DNA of 64,000 nt from Methanolobus sp. (GTDB lineage Archaea; Halobacteriota; Methanosarcinia; Methanosarcinales; Methanosarcinaceae): assembly GCF_016278365.1 (NCBI RefSeq), contig NZ_JADQBZ010000002.1, forward strand, positions 71,890-135,889, written 5' to 3'. This document shows, piece after piece, positions 43,589 through 52,354 of this stretch. A model generated the notes under the pieces. The model ran no database searches and was not told the DNA's origin. It saw only the letters and a program-made list of their open reading frames with translations. The position numbers and the translations under genes are program-made. Each line of letters starts with the position of its first letter. The stretch's first letter is position 1.

Positions 43589-44764
43589 ATGGATGAGAAA
43601 ACACGGGCTTTTATTGTATCGAAATTCCAGGAGTACTATTCAACGGCACAGCTCACACTGCCGCCGGAGTTCACCTCAAGGGAATGGGGATTTCTTGAGT
43701 TTGGCAGCGCCGACGATGTATTCATGAAAAGACACAGGGATTTCGGATCGCAAGGGGAGCTCTACGATTATCTCAGGGGAATAGCTCCTGCCCATGCATA
43801 TTACTCCGTGGCCTACTACGAATATCCCGGCGCCCCCAAGATGAAAGAAAAGAACTGGCTGAAAGCGGACCTGATATTTGACATAGATTCAGACCACCTT
43901 CCGGGCAAGATCAATTCCTACGGCGACATGCTTGAGAAAGGGAAAAAGGAAACGTTGAAACTGCTGGACTTCCTTATCAATGATTTTGGTTTTGAAGAGA
44001 GTGCGGTCCATGCGGTTTTCTCAGGCGGCAGAGGATATCACTTCCATATCAGTGACCCGTCAGTGCTCTCACTGGAAAGCCCTGAAAGAAGGGAAATAGT
44101 GGACTATGTTAGTTCGAAAGGTCTTGACCTCGAACGTATCTTTACTACGAAGGAGATATCCGGGGATGCGGGTACAGAGTCAGCAAAAATGTCAATGTTC
44201 GTTTCAGAGGACGATGGCGGGTGGAGCAGCAGGATAAACAGGTATCTCATATCGTACCTGTCTTCCCTGGCAAAAAGTGAGAACGCTATGGAGATACTCA
44301 CAGGGTTTAAGGGCATTGGAGAGAAATCTGCAAGCAATCTAATAGATGTATTTAAGGACGAATACAAAGTCGCAGCTCTGAAAAAAGGGAACATTGACTC
44401 ACTGAGAAACATCAGAAAGGGTGTCCTTGAAACAATTGTCCGTTATGGCATTAGCCAGATGGCGGCATGTGTTGACGAGCCGGTCACTGCAGATATAAAG
44501 CGCTTGATACGCCTGCCGGGTTCCCTTCACGGAAAATCGGGAATGAAGGTCACAGCTCTTAAGATAGATGAACTGGAGAAGTTCGAACCCCTGAACGATG
44601 CCATTGTATTTGGGGATAAATCGGTAAAGATAAAAGCAATCAAGCCTTTTGCTGTGCAGATGAAAGGAAAGGACCTCATGGTCGAGGAAGGCTTGCAGGA
44701 AGTCCCGGAGTATGCGGCAGTGTACCTGATATGCAGAGGTGTGGCGGAGTATGGATCGCACTGA
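43589..44764 (+). CDS. priS: DNA primase catalytic subunit PriS
   Basis: The 391-residue archaeo-eukaryotic primase has the catalytic Asp pair in LIFDIDSDHLPG near 93, SGGRGYHFHISD near 148 (the SxH nucleotide-binding motif), and RLPGSLHGKSGM near 308. It makes RNA/DNA primers with PriL. It overlaps the gins gene by 14 bp, as in many euryarchaea, linking primase to the CMG helicase. Upstream, only 61 bp separate it from the TnpB element. Confidence 0.93.
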   Translation: MDEKTRAFIVSKFQEYYSTAQLTLPPEFTSREWGFLEFGSADDVFMKRHRDFGSQGELYDYLRGIAPAHAYYSVAYYEYPGAPKMKEKNWLKADLIFDIDSDHLPGKINSYGDMLEKGKKETLKLLDFLINDFGFEESAVHAVFSGGRGYHFHISDPSVLSLESPERREIVDYVSSKGLDLERIFTTKEISGDAGTESAKMSMFVSEDDGGWSSRINRYLISYLSSLAKSENAMEILTGFKGIGEKSASNLIDVFKDEYKVAALKKGNIDSLRNIRKGVLETIVRYGISQMAACVDEPVTADIKRLIRLPGSLHGKSGMKVTALKIDELEKFEPLNDAIVFGDKSVKIKAIKPFAVQMKGKDLMVEEGLQEVPEYAAVYLICRGVAEYGSH

Positions 44765-45485
44765 ACTTACTGATACCCTGAGAGAAGAGAGGAGCTCTTC
44801 ACTTAAATCCATAAATGCGGACTTCTACCACAAGGTGGAAGAATACATAACAGAACTGGAAGAGGAGATAGCCCAGCTTAAAAATCCACGATCGGTAGAG
44901 GCAAAGATTTTGGAAGACGAGCTACAGAATGCCACTACCTCAGTCGAACTTATTTTCATGCGTCGCATCAAGAAGATCATCGGCAGTGCCACAACTAATT
45001 CCTTTTCCAGTAAATCGACCATACAGGACATAGGTAAACTGCTCCCACAGGAGAAAGTAGTATACGAAGCTGTCCTTTCAGCCATTAACACTGCACGCAG
45101 GGAAATGCTCGAGCCTGTGATCAACCCCCACATATCTTCCACAGGGGAGAAGGGAAAAGAACATATCCCTATAGTGAGTACGAGAAACAGGGAGAATAGG
45201 GAGGCAAATACTCAAAAGAGTGCAGGTGCATCCCCGGAACTTATCCCCGTGACAGAAATTGCTACCACAGGTATTATTCCGGAAACTGAAGAGAAGGGAG
45301 AAATAGCCAAAAGTAATATAAATAAGGAATTCGTTGTTGTGCGAATACTGGAAAACGTGCCTACTTTCAAGGCTATGGATAATCGCAATTATACATTGTG
45401 TGCAGAAGACGTTGTTGCTTTGCCTGCCCTTAACGCAAAGGGACTCGTCAAACGCAACGTGGCACAAGTGATCGCAGATAATTGA
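44751..45485 (+). CDS. GINS complex subunit (Gins51 type)
   Basis: The 244-residue protein has the helical A domain first (LREERSSSLKSINADFYHKV, RSVEAKILEDELQNATTSVE, IFMRRIKKIIGSA) and a small beta B domain at the end (FVVVRILENVPTFKAMDNRN, YTLCAEDVVALPALNAKGLV), the order of Gins51/Sld5. A disordered linker (130-190) joins them. GINS activates the MCM helicase with Cdc45/GAN. ATG at 44751 lies inside the end of priS. Confidence 0.85.
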   Translation: MDRTELTDTLREERSSSLKSINADFYHKVEEYITELEEEIAQLKNPRSVEAKILEDELQNATTSVELIFMRRIKKIIGSATTNSFSSKSTIQDIGKLLPQEKVVYEAVLSAINTARREMLEPVINPHISSTGEKGKEHIPIVSTRNRENREANTQKSAGASPELIPVTEIATTGIIPETEEKGEIAKSNINKEFVVVRILENVPTFKAMDNRNYTLCAEDVVALPALNAKGLVKRNVAQVIADN

Positions 45486-45510
45486 TTTAAACTTATTTAA
45501 GGTGTAGATA

Positions 45511-45789
45511 ATGAAGATCCCGAAGAGATTCAGAACATATTGCCCTTCATGCAAGAAACACACTGAGATAGTTGTGGAAAGAGTGAAGAAGGGAAAAGCA
45601 TCGTCTTTGACACATATTGCAAGGCAGAAGAAACGCCAGACAGGAATCGGTAACACCGGTAAATTCTCAAAGGTCCCTGGAGGAGACAAACCCACCAAGA
45701 GGATATGGCTCAAGTACAAGTGCACAGAGTGCAACAAGTCCCACCAGAGACCATGTTTCAGAGCAAAGAAGTTCGAATTCGCGGAGTGA
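45511..45789 (+). CDS. rpl44e: ribosomal protein eL42 (L44e)
   Basis: The 92-residue protein begins [20 protein letters not shown] and has a zinc finger made by CPSC and CTEC (near 11-14 and 71-74). [15 protein letters not shown] is the family signature. It binds 23S rRNA near the E site. An AAGGTG site lies upstream, and eS27 follows 5 bp after the stop. Confidence 0.96.
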   Translation: MKIPKRFRTYCPSCKKHTEIVVERVKKGKASSLTHIARQKKRQTGIGNTGKFSKVPGGDKPTKRIWLKYKCTECNKSHQRPCFRAKKFEFAE

Positions 45790-45794
45790 TTTAA

Positions 45795-45971
<177 letters not shown>

Positions 45972-45981
45972 AGGAGTCCAT

Positions 45982-46779
45982 ATGGAACAGAACAATTGGC
46001 CAGAGATCGGAGATTTCGTTGTCTGTACCGTGAAGGATGTAACCGACTTCGGTGCGTATACGACACTTGAAGAGTATGATGGGAAAGAAGGTTTCATCCA
46101 CATCTCCGAAATCAAGGCCGGATGGGTCAAGTACGTGCGGGACCATGTGAGAGAAGGACAAAAGATAGTCTGCAAGGTTCTCAATGTGGACCCTACCCGC
46201 CGTCACATCGATCTTTCCCTTAAAGATGTTAACGATCATCAGAAGCGTGCAAAGATCCAGGAATGGAAGAGCGAGCAGAAAGCCACCAAGTGGCTTCAGT
46301 TCGTGGCAGAGGAAACGGGTACTAGTGAAGATGAGATGCAGAAGGCTTCCCAGAAGCTGACAGAACATTTCGGCACCCTGTACTCCGCTTTTGAAGAAGC
46401 TGCGATGATCGGGGCCAACGCGTTCGACGAGATCAAGCTAAAGAAAAAGCTGGTTACCAGTATAGTCCAGATAGCCCAGAACAACATAAAACTGCCTTAT
46501 GTCGATATTGCAGGATATGTTGACCTGACATCTATCCTTCCTGAAGGAATAGACATCATAAAGGAAGCCCTCATGGCGGCTAACGGCATTGAGGAAGAGA
46601 ACGTGAGGCTGGACATCACCTATACAGGCGCACCCAGATACCGCATCAAAGTGATCGCTCCCGACTATAAGAAAGCTGAGGCAGTATTGAAGAGAGCTGC
46701 TACAATGGCTGTCACTACCATCGAAGAGCTTGGTGGGAAGGGAGAATTCCACAGGCATAACGATACCGTAAAGGCGTGA
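45982..46779 (+). CDS. eif2a: translation initiation factor aIF2 subunit alpha
   Basis: The 265-residue protein has an S1 domain (11-82; GDFVVCTVKDVTDFGAYTTL, EGFIHISEIKAGWVKYVRDH), a helical domain (90-170) and a C-terminal alpha/beta domain (ILPEGIDIIKEAL onward). It binds initiator tRNA with aIF2 beta and gamma. ATG at 45982 follows AAGGAG and begins MEQNNWPEIGD; the longer frame would overlap rps27e. Confidence 0.95.
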   Translation: MEQNNWPEIGDFVVCTVKDVTDFGAYTTLEEYDGKEGFIHISEIKAGWVKYVRDHVREGQKIVCKVLNVDPTRRHIDLSLKDVNDHQKRAKIQEWKSEQKATKWLQFVAEETGTSEDEMQKASQKLTEHFGTLYSAFEEAAMIGANAFDEIKLKKKLVTSIVQIAQNNIKLPYVDIAGYVDLTSILPEGIDIIKEALMAANGIEEENVRLDITYTGAPRYRIKVIAPDYKKAEAVLKRAATMAVTTIEELGGKGEFHRHNDTVKA

Positions 46780-46786
46780 TGTTCTT

Positions 46787-46957
46787 TTGGGACTGAAGAT
46801 CTACAAGTGTAAGAGCTGCGAAAGGTACACTCTCCAAGAAAAGTGTCCTGCATGTGGATCAATCGCTGTGGATCCCAGTCCTGCAAAATTCTCTCCAAAG
46901 GACCCATACGGAAAATACCGCCGATTGGCAAGGAAGGATGAGTTATGCAGGAAATAA
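46787..46957 (+). CDS. nop10: H/ACA RNP protein Nop10
   Basis: The 56-residue protein reads LGLKIYKCKSCERYTLQEKC with zinc-binding CKSC and CPAC, and the family motif FSPKDPYGKYRRLARK. It is part of H/ACA ribonucleoproteins that pseudouridylate rRNA. The start is TTG at 46787: the ATG at 46779 is in another frame and stops after five codons. It is located between aIF2-alpha and a PAC2 gene that it overlaps by 13 bp. Confidence 0.92.
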   Translation: MGLKIYKCKSCERYTLQEKCPACGSIAVDPSPAKFSPKDPYGKYRRLARKDELCRK

Positions 46958-47724
46958 AAGTAATTCGACTGAAGGATGAACTTCAACTGAGAGAACCAAT
47001 ATTCCTTGTGGGCCTTCCCGGAGTGGGTCATGTGGGGAAACTCGTTGCTGAGCACCTTATTGAAGAGCTTAATGCCGAGAAAGTGATCGAGATATACTCA
47101 CACCATTTTCCTCCGCAGGTTCTTGTTGACGAGAACAGCGAAACGCACATGGTCAATAATGAGATGTACATTTGTAATACGGACGAGTCGGACATCCTTA
47201 TTTTAGTAGGTGATCATCAGAGTACCACAGCCCAGGGTCACTACCAGCTTTGCGATCTCTACCTTGACATTGCAGAAGAGCTAGGGGTTAAAAGAATTTA
47301 TACGCTTGGAGGCTTCCCTACAGGACAATTGACATATTCGGAGGAGGTTCTCGGAGCAGTTAATAATCCGGACCTCAAAGAAGAGCTGCAAAAATCAGGA
47401 GTAGTGTTCAGAGAGAACGAACCCGGCGGAGGGATCATAGGTGCTTCCGGCCTGCTTCTGGGATTGAGCAAGTTCAGGAAGATGGATGCAGCTTGCCTGA
47501 TGGGACTTACTTCCGGGTATCTTGTAGACCCCAAGAGTGCACAATCACTTCTGCGGGTAATATGCAAGCTATTTAACATCGAGATAGATGAAGGCCCTCT
47601 TGAAGAACGGGCAAAAGAAATGGAAAAAATTGTTGCACGGCTTAAAGAAGTTGAGCAGCAACAACAGCAGCCGACCATACCACAAGCCAGTATAAGGGAC
47701 GAGGACCTGCGATACATCGGTTGA
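46945..47724 (+). CDS. PAC2 family proteasome-assembly chaperone-like protein
   Basis: The 259-residue protein has the PAC2-family N-terminus (PIFLVGLPGVGHVGKLVAEHL) and VYTLGGFPTGQ-type core (YTLGGFPTGQLTYSEEV near 116). A C-terminal glutamine-rich stretch (VEQQQQQPTIPQ) lies near 240. By homology it may help assemble the proteasome alpha ring. It is linked in an operon to Nop10 and aIF2-alpha. Confidence 0.85.
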   Translation: MQEIKVIRLKDELQLREPIFLVGLPGVGHVGKLVAEHLIEELNAEKVIEIYSHHFPPQVLVDENSETHMVNNEMYICNTDESDILILVGDHQSTTAQGHYQLCDLYLDIAEELGVKRIYTLGGFPTGQLTYSEEVLGAVNNPDLKEELQKSGVVFRENEPGGGIIGASGLLLGLSKFRKMDAACLMGLTSGYLVDPKSAQSLLRVICKLFNIEIDEGPLEERAKEMEKIVARLKEVEQQQQQPTIPQASIRDEDLRYIG

Positions 47725-47733
47725 AGGTGTCTG

Positions 47734-48975
47734 ATGATCATCAACGCAGACCTCCATCTGCATTCTAAGTACTCAATGGCCTGTTCAGGCAAAATGGACC
47801 TTCCGACGATCGCACAAGAGGCTGCAAAAAAGGGCATAGATCTGGTCGCAACCGGGGATTGCATACATCCCCAATGGATGAAAGAGATCAGGGAAGCTTC
47901 TGTCAATGATGAGAACATCATTCTTGGCAAAACTACTTTTACACTAACCACAGAGATAGAGGACAATCATCGTGTCCATCATCTTTTGATACTTCCTTCT
48001 ATATCCAAGGCCGAAGAGCTTGCAGAAACGATGGCCAGGCACGGCAACCTTTCTTCTGATGGACGCCCTACTGTACGCCTTAACGGAACAGAGATCGCTG
48101 AGATAGCCAGGGATATTGGTGCCCTGATCGGACCGTGTCACGCCTTTACTCCCTGGACTGCCATGTATGCCTACCACGATTCCCTGAAAAGCTGTTATGG
48201 AGACATGACTGATTATATATCATTCCTGGAACTTGGCCTGAGCGCAGACAGTGATTATGCGGACCGTATAAGCGAGCTCCACAGACTGACCTTCCTTACA
48301 AATTCCGATGCACACTCCCCGACTTCCAACAAACTTGCAAGAGAGTTCAACAGAATAGAAGTGCCGGACACATCTTTTGAAGGATTGAGAAAAGCCATCC
48401 ACAGGGAGAACAATTACCGAGTCATAATGAACGTAGGGTTCTACCCTCAGGAAGGAAAGTACAACGAATCAGCCTGCATTAAATGCTTCACTCACTACTC
48501 CCTTGAAGAAAGTGTTTCAAGCAAATGGAAGTGCAGTGTTTGCGGAGGACGTATCAAGAAAGGTGTATATGACAGAGTCAACGAGCTTGCAGACCTTCCG
48601 CAACCCGTTCATCCTGACCATCGGCCTCCCTACGTGCACCTGATGCCCCTCTCTGAAATTATAATGATGGCTCTGGGACATGCAAGCATCAACACTAAAG
48701 GAGTACAGGATGCATGGAACGCACTTCTTGACAGGTTCACAGACGAACTGGAGATACTTCTCCATGTACAGCCTCAAAACATGGACTTTGTAGATAAGAG
48801 AATCGTTGATGCAATAATTGCTTTCAGGGAAGAAAAGGTTATTCTCCATCCGGGAGGCGGTGGACAGTATGGGCATATTGAACTACCTCCCGATATCGGA
48901 GCAGGCAAGGCAGCAGGAAAAGAAGATGATGGCAAAAGTAATAAAAAGAGCCAGAGCTCCCTGTTTGATTTCTAA
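47734..48975 (+). CDS. endonuclease Q-like PHP-domain protein with PCNA-binding tail
   Basis: The 413-residue protein starts with a PHP metal centre (NADLHLHSKYSMACSG near 4-19, TGDCIHPQWM near 42) and has LTNSDAHSPTSNKLAREF near 190. A zinc finger (CIKCFTHYS with CSVCGGR) lies near 249-273. This is the TIGR00375 family, which includes EndoQ of Pyrococcus; EndoQ cuts 5' of uracil, hypoxanthine and abasic sites. The last eight residues SQSSLFDF form a PIP box, so it should bind PCNA. An AAGGTG precedes ATG at 47734. Confidence 0.85.
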   Translation: MIINADLHLHSKYSMACSGKMDLPTIAQEAAKKGIDLVATGDCIHPQWMKEIREASVNDENIILGKTTFTLTTEIEDNHRVHHLLILPSISKAEELAETMARHGNLSSDGRPTVRLNGTEIAEIARDIGALIGPCHAFTPWTAMYAYHDSLKSCYGDMTDYISFLELGLSADSDYADRISELHRLTFLTNSDAHSPTSNKLAREFNRIEVPDTSFEGLRKAIHRENNYRVIMNVGFYPQEGKYNESACIKCFTHYSLEESVSSKWKCSVCGGRIKKGVYDRVNELADLPQPVHPDHRPPYVHLMPLSEIIMMALGHASINTKGVQDAWNALLDRFTDELEILLHVQPQNMDFVDKRIVDAIIAFREEKVILHPGGGGQYGHIELPPDIGAGKAAGKEDDGKSNKKSQSSLFDF

Positions 48976-49034
48976 TTTTGCACTTGTAAAAGCTCGATAC
49001 CTATATAAGATATAACAGCCTTCCAACACTGCGT

Positions 49035-49150
49035 GCCGAGGTGGCAGAGCGGACTAATCCGACGGCAAAACAGTCCCGGAGTCCAAACGCGACCGGCTCG
49101 AGACCGGTTTCTCTGGAAAGAGTGCTTGGGTTCAAATCCCAACCTCGGCG
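49035..49150 (+). tRNA. tRNA-Ser(CGA) with a 30-nt insertion in the D arm
   Basis: Acceptor arms are GCCGAGG and CCTCGGC with discriminator G. The anticodon arm is ACCGG-CTCGAGA-CCGGT with anticodon CGA, the long variable arm is CTCT-GGAA-AGAG, and the T arm is TTGGG-TTCAAAT-CCCAA. The D stem GCA/TGC forms only if bases 59-88 of 49001-49100 (that is 49059-49088) are removed, leaving an 86-nt tRNA. Around the insertion GGACT (49051-49055) pairs with AGTCC (49080-49084) and an AAT bulge is followed by CCG/CGG, a bulge-helix-bulge-like shape. An intron at this position is inferred; a damaged gene is the alternative. Confidence 0.8.
49059..49088 (+). other. apparent non-canonical intron in tRNA-Ser
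   Basis: These 30 nt interrupt the D arm near tRNA position 23/24. The left bulge AAT (49056-49058) and right bulge AAAC (49085-49088) flank a 5-bp helix, close to the motif cut by archaeal splicing endonuclease. Exact cut sites cannot be read from sequence. Confidence 0.55.
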
Positions 49151-49228
49151 TCAGTTTCACAGTTAAACGCCCAACACTTTCACCCTACTTATTTTCAAGA
49201 TATATAGGGGGAAAAGGAAGTATTGGAT

Positions 49229-50422
49229 ATGGGACTGTATGACTACAAAAAGGATATTGAAGCTGCTGAAAAAAGGATAGTCGAAGCGGCATATTCACAA
49301 AAAAACAAGGACACTATTTTTGCTTTTGTGAATGTATTGTATGCAGAAGGCCTATCGGATGCAAGGATCCTCAAATATCTGAGCCAATTGAACATCCTCA
49401 GCGGAAAGTTCGGCAAGGATTTTGACCAAGTCACGATGACCGATATGTACCGTTTTCTGGCTGAACTGGAGAGATCTGACAAGAAACCATGGACTAAACA
49501 GGGGTATAAGGTCACAATAAAACGTTTCTTCCGTTGGCTTAATGGAGGGAAGGAAACAGAGATGACCGAGTGGATCAAGACTCCTATAAAACAGTCGGAT
49601 CAGATGCTTCCAGAAGAGCTTCTTTTAGAAGAAGAGTGCATGAAAATGATTGACTATGCCGACCACCCCCGAGACAAAGCAATCGTAGCATCTTGGTATG
49701 ATGCAGGAGCTCGCGTAGGTGAAATTGGAGAAGTCAAAATAAAGCATGTTGTTTTCGATGATATTGGTGCATTTGTAATGGTAAAAGGGAAAACGGGAAT
49801 GCGAAGAGTAAGACTTGTTTTCAGTGCACCATATATTGCCAAATGGCTGGACATCCATCCGCTAAGAGAAAATCCTGATGCTCAACTCTGGGTGAATATC
49901 GGCCACCGAAATTTTGGAAAGGAAATGAAGTATGGAGCTATTCGAAAAGTAATAAAAGTGACAGCAAAGAAAGCAGGCATTAAAAAAAGAGTTTATAATC
50001 ATCTATTCCGGCATTCTAGAGCCACAGATTATGCAGGTTTCATGTCACAGGCACAGCTTGAGATGCATATGGGCTGGAAACATGGGACCAGGATGTCTGC
50101 AACATATCTTCACCTTCAGGGAGGGCAGGTAGACAATACAATACTTGAGCACTATGGGCTGAAGGAGAAAAAAGAAAGAGCATCAGAGCTCATCCCAAGG
50201 AAATGTTTAAGGTGTAAGACCATGAACGGCCCAACTTCAGATTTCTGTTGCAGTTGTGGAATGGCTCTTAATGCAGTTGCAGCAACAAACAGTGATAACA
50301 TGCAACAACTTGGTATGCAGTTGCTTCTTGAGATTGGTGCACAGAATCCAAAGGATGCTCAGGAATTACAGAGTTATTTAAATAAATTGAAAGAAGCGTT
50401 ATCTAAATGTGATCATGGTTAA
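49229..50422 (+). CDS. int: tyrosine recombinase/integrase with C-terminal zinc ribbon
   Basis: The 397-residue protein has an N-terminal SAM-like DNA-binding domain (residues 1-110, VTMTDMYRFLAELE) and a catalytic domain. Arg is in DAGARVGEIGEVK near 163, HLFRHSR gives His-x-x-Arg near 261, and MGWKHGTRMSATYLH provides the His and nucleophilic Tyr near 290. A C-terminal zinc ribbon (CLRCKTM...FCCSCGMAL) may bind DNA or partners. It should integrate or excise the element at tRNA-Ser. ATG at 49229 follows GGAAG; TTG at 49223 is possible. Confidence 0.9.
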   Translation: MGLYDYKKDIEAAEKRIVEAAYSQKNKDTIFAFVNVLYAEGLSDARILKYLSQLNILSGKFGKDFDQVTMTDMYRFLAELERSDKKPWTKQGYKVTIKRFFRWLNGGKETEMTEWIKTPIKQSDQMLPEELLLEEECMKMIDYADHPRDKAIVASWYDAGARVGEIGEVKIKHVVFDDIGAFVMVKGKTGMRRVRLVFSAPYIAKWLDIHPLRENPDAQLWVNIGHRNFGKEMKYGAIRKVIKVTAKKAGIKKRVYNHLFRHSRATDYAGFMSQAQLEMHMGWKHGTRMSATYLHLQGGQVDNTILEHYGLKEKKERASELIPRKCLRCKTMNGPTSDFCCSCGMALNAVAATNSDNMQQLGMQLLLEIGAQNPKDAQELQSYLNKLKEALSKCDHG

Positions 50423-50675
50423 CATCTGACCAATAACTGGTAGCATACGAAATCAAGAGCAGCGCAGCACTGAGAAATAAAAGGTTGGTTGGTATTTTTT
50501 GAATTTATTTGGTCATGCTGCGCCACGCTTCACATGACAGTCATATAATTATTTAAAGTTTCCTAAATAGAGTTGGCATCTCACATGAATAATTAATGGC
50601 TTTATGTTCATATCTCCATGCTACATTTATATCGTAAACAAGATATAAGAGACATGGTTTCAAGGGGATGATACA

Positions 50676-51677
50676 ATAAAAACAAAAGAAATACTCATAC
50701 TTGCATTGATAATAGTCGCTGTGTCAGGTTGTGTATCAACAGAACCTGTTAATAACGATCATATTGAAAGCGATTTACACTCAGATATTCCAGACTCCAC
50801 TACAAATGATCCTTCAGCTGGTTCACAACCATCTTTGCCTGAACCAACACTGCCTACCATCAACCAGAGTATCCTAACAGTACATTTCATTGATGTTGGC
50901 CAGGGCGATTCTATCCTCATCCAGATTAACGATAAGAACATGCTTATCGATGCCGGAGATAACAGGGCAGGAAACACTGTGGTATCTTACCTTAAAAACA
51001 ATAGTGTCACTGAGTTGGATGTAGTGGTGGCTACACATGCACATGCTGACCATATAGGCGGAATGGTGACCGTTTTGAACAACTTCAATGTCAAGCGGTT
51101 TATTGACAGCGGAAACCCTCATACTACCAAGACCTATGAGAACATGCTGATAGCTATCGACGAGAAAGATATACCTTTCAGTCTTGCAGAAGCGGGTCAG
51201 ACCATAGGCCTTGACCCATCCACCACCATCACTATACTCAACCCTGCAGAGCTCACAGGTGACCTCAACGATGATTCCGTTGTCATCAAGCTGACCTATG
51301 GTGATGTTTCTTTCCTATTCACAGGAGATGCGGAAACACACGCGGAGGACAAAATGATTGCTGCAGGATACGACATTAACAGTGACATTCTCAAGGTTGC
51401 TCATCATGGTAGCAGGTCATCAACCAGTTCTGACTTCCTGCAGAAGGTCGATCCAAATATCTGCATAATTATGGTTGGTGCAAATAACCGCTATGGACAC
51501 CCACATCAAGAGATCATTGACAGGCTCAACCTCTTTGGATATGAGGTGTATAGGACAGATCTTGATGGTGACATTGTCGTTAAAACTGATGGGAAAGAAT
51601 ACACTGTGGAAACTCAGAACAAGGGATTGGTATTTCCATCAATATCTATAGCCTTTGAATTGATGGCAGAAGCATAG
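50676..51677 (+). CDS. ComEC/Rec2-like metallo-beta-lactamase-fold lipoprotein, apparent AUA start
   Basis: The fold is shown by FIDVGQGDSILIQ, THAHADHIGG (metal site), FTGDAETHAED and VAHHGSRSSTS. Upstream lies a lipobox (AVSGC) that needs a charged, hydrophobic lead. The frame before it (KTKEILILALIIVAVSGC) has no ATG or GTG, and the only TTG (50706) would cut the signal peptide. ATA at 50676, 4 nt after AGGGGATGAT, gives a classical 333-residue lipoprotein precursor. It resembles the nuclease-like domain of ComEC and is followed 8 bp later by a DUF3006 gene, its usual partner. The role is unknown; extracellular nucleic-acid or phosphodiester hydrolysis is possible. Confidence 0.85.
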   Translation: MKTKEILILALIIVAVSGCVSTEPVNNDHIESDLHSDIPDSTTNDPSAGSQPSLPEPTLPTINQSILTVHFIDVGQGDSILIQINDKNMLIDAGDNRAGNTVVSYLKNNSVTELDVVVATHAHADHIGGMVTVLNNFNVKRFIDSGNPHTTKTYENMLIAIDEKDIPFSLAEAGQTIGLDPSTTITILNPAELTGDLNDDSVVIKLTYGDVSFLFTGDAETHAEDKMIAAGYDINSDILKVAHHGSRSSTSSDFLQKVDPNICIIMVGANNRYGHPHQEIIDRLNLFGYEVYRTDLDGDIVVKTDGKEYTVETQNKGLVFPSISIAFELMAEA

Positions 51678-51685
51678 GAGAAGTT

Positions 51686-51925
51686 ATGATGAAGAGCAGT
51701 TTCAAGGCATCGCTGGACAGGGTGGAAGAAAATATTGCAGTGCTTCATGTCAGGGATGAAGAAACCATAAAACTGGATATTCCTTTATCCCTTCTCCCAG
51801 TTGGCTCAAAAGAAGGAGATATTCTAGATGTTAGCATTCTGAAAGATGTAGAGGGTACGGACGATGCAAAGAAGAGAGTATCTTCACTGCTAGAGAAACT
51901 GAAAAATAAACATCAAGATGGGTGA
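51686..51925 (+). CDS. DUF3006-like small protein
   Basis: The 79-residue protein begins MMKSSFKASLDRVEENIAVL and reads HVRDEETIKLDIPLSLLPVG then SKEGDILDVSILKDV. This is the DUF3006 pattern (a small beta-barrel, RVEE-x-A start) that commonly follows ComEC-like hydrolase genes in bacteria and archaea. An AGGAGAAG ribosome site precedes it. The function is unknown; a regulator or partner of the hydrolase is inferred from linkage. Confidence 0.8.
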   Translation: MMKSSFKASLDRVEENIAVLHVRDEETIKLDIPLSLLPVGSKEGDILDVSILKDVEGTDDAKKRVSSLLEKLKNKHQDG

Positions 51926-52354
51926 AATATCTCCAGAACTTTCATTTTTAGTAGTCAGCATTTTTTCTTAAAAGCCTTGAACAAAATTCATTCGTCATTC
52001 AAAGAGTGCTGAAATTTCGGCTCTGTAGAAATCCTTGCTTTCCACGCAAGAATGGAAGTTATTAATAATTTGTAATGTACTTCAGAGTGATGACAGTCAT
52101 TGCATATTCACGTCTGTTGATACTGGTTGTGATAGGTTTCCATAGAATCATTTAGCCAACAACTAAAAAAGCATTTTATTATTTAATCATCAACTTTTTC
52201 TATGGCACATATACCATAAGGCTAAGTAAGATTAGTAACTAAGTTATATTTGGTAGTGAGAGTTGATGTCTTTATTTTTAGGCATCTTGATTTGTAATTT
52301 CAACACATTGAATTTTATGTGTTTAGACAAGTGTGTTAAAATGGAGTGCATAAG
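51926..52354. other. gene-free region with a dispersed repeat copy
   Basis: Over 429 bp no gene is seen. It contains one copy (52018-52035) of an 18-nt sequence that recurs at 53398-53415, and a TATA-like AGTTATATTT about 110 bp before the next gene. Confidence 0.5.

Noticed and set aside
46779-46796. ATG at 46779 as start of nop10
   Set aside because: This ATG is in a different frame and reaches TGA after five codons. TTG at 46787 gives the conserved GLKIYKCKSC start.
49035-49150. Reading the 5' half as a separate tRNA with its own anticodon arm
   Set aside because: GACGGCAAAACAGTC gives only a 3-bp stem with a 9-nt loop, whereas ACCGG/CCGGT with loop CTCGAGA is a proper 5-bp, 7-nt anticodon arm.
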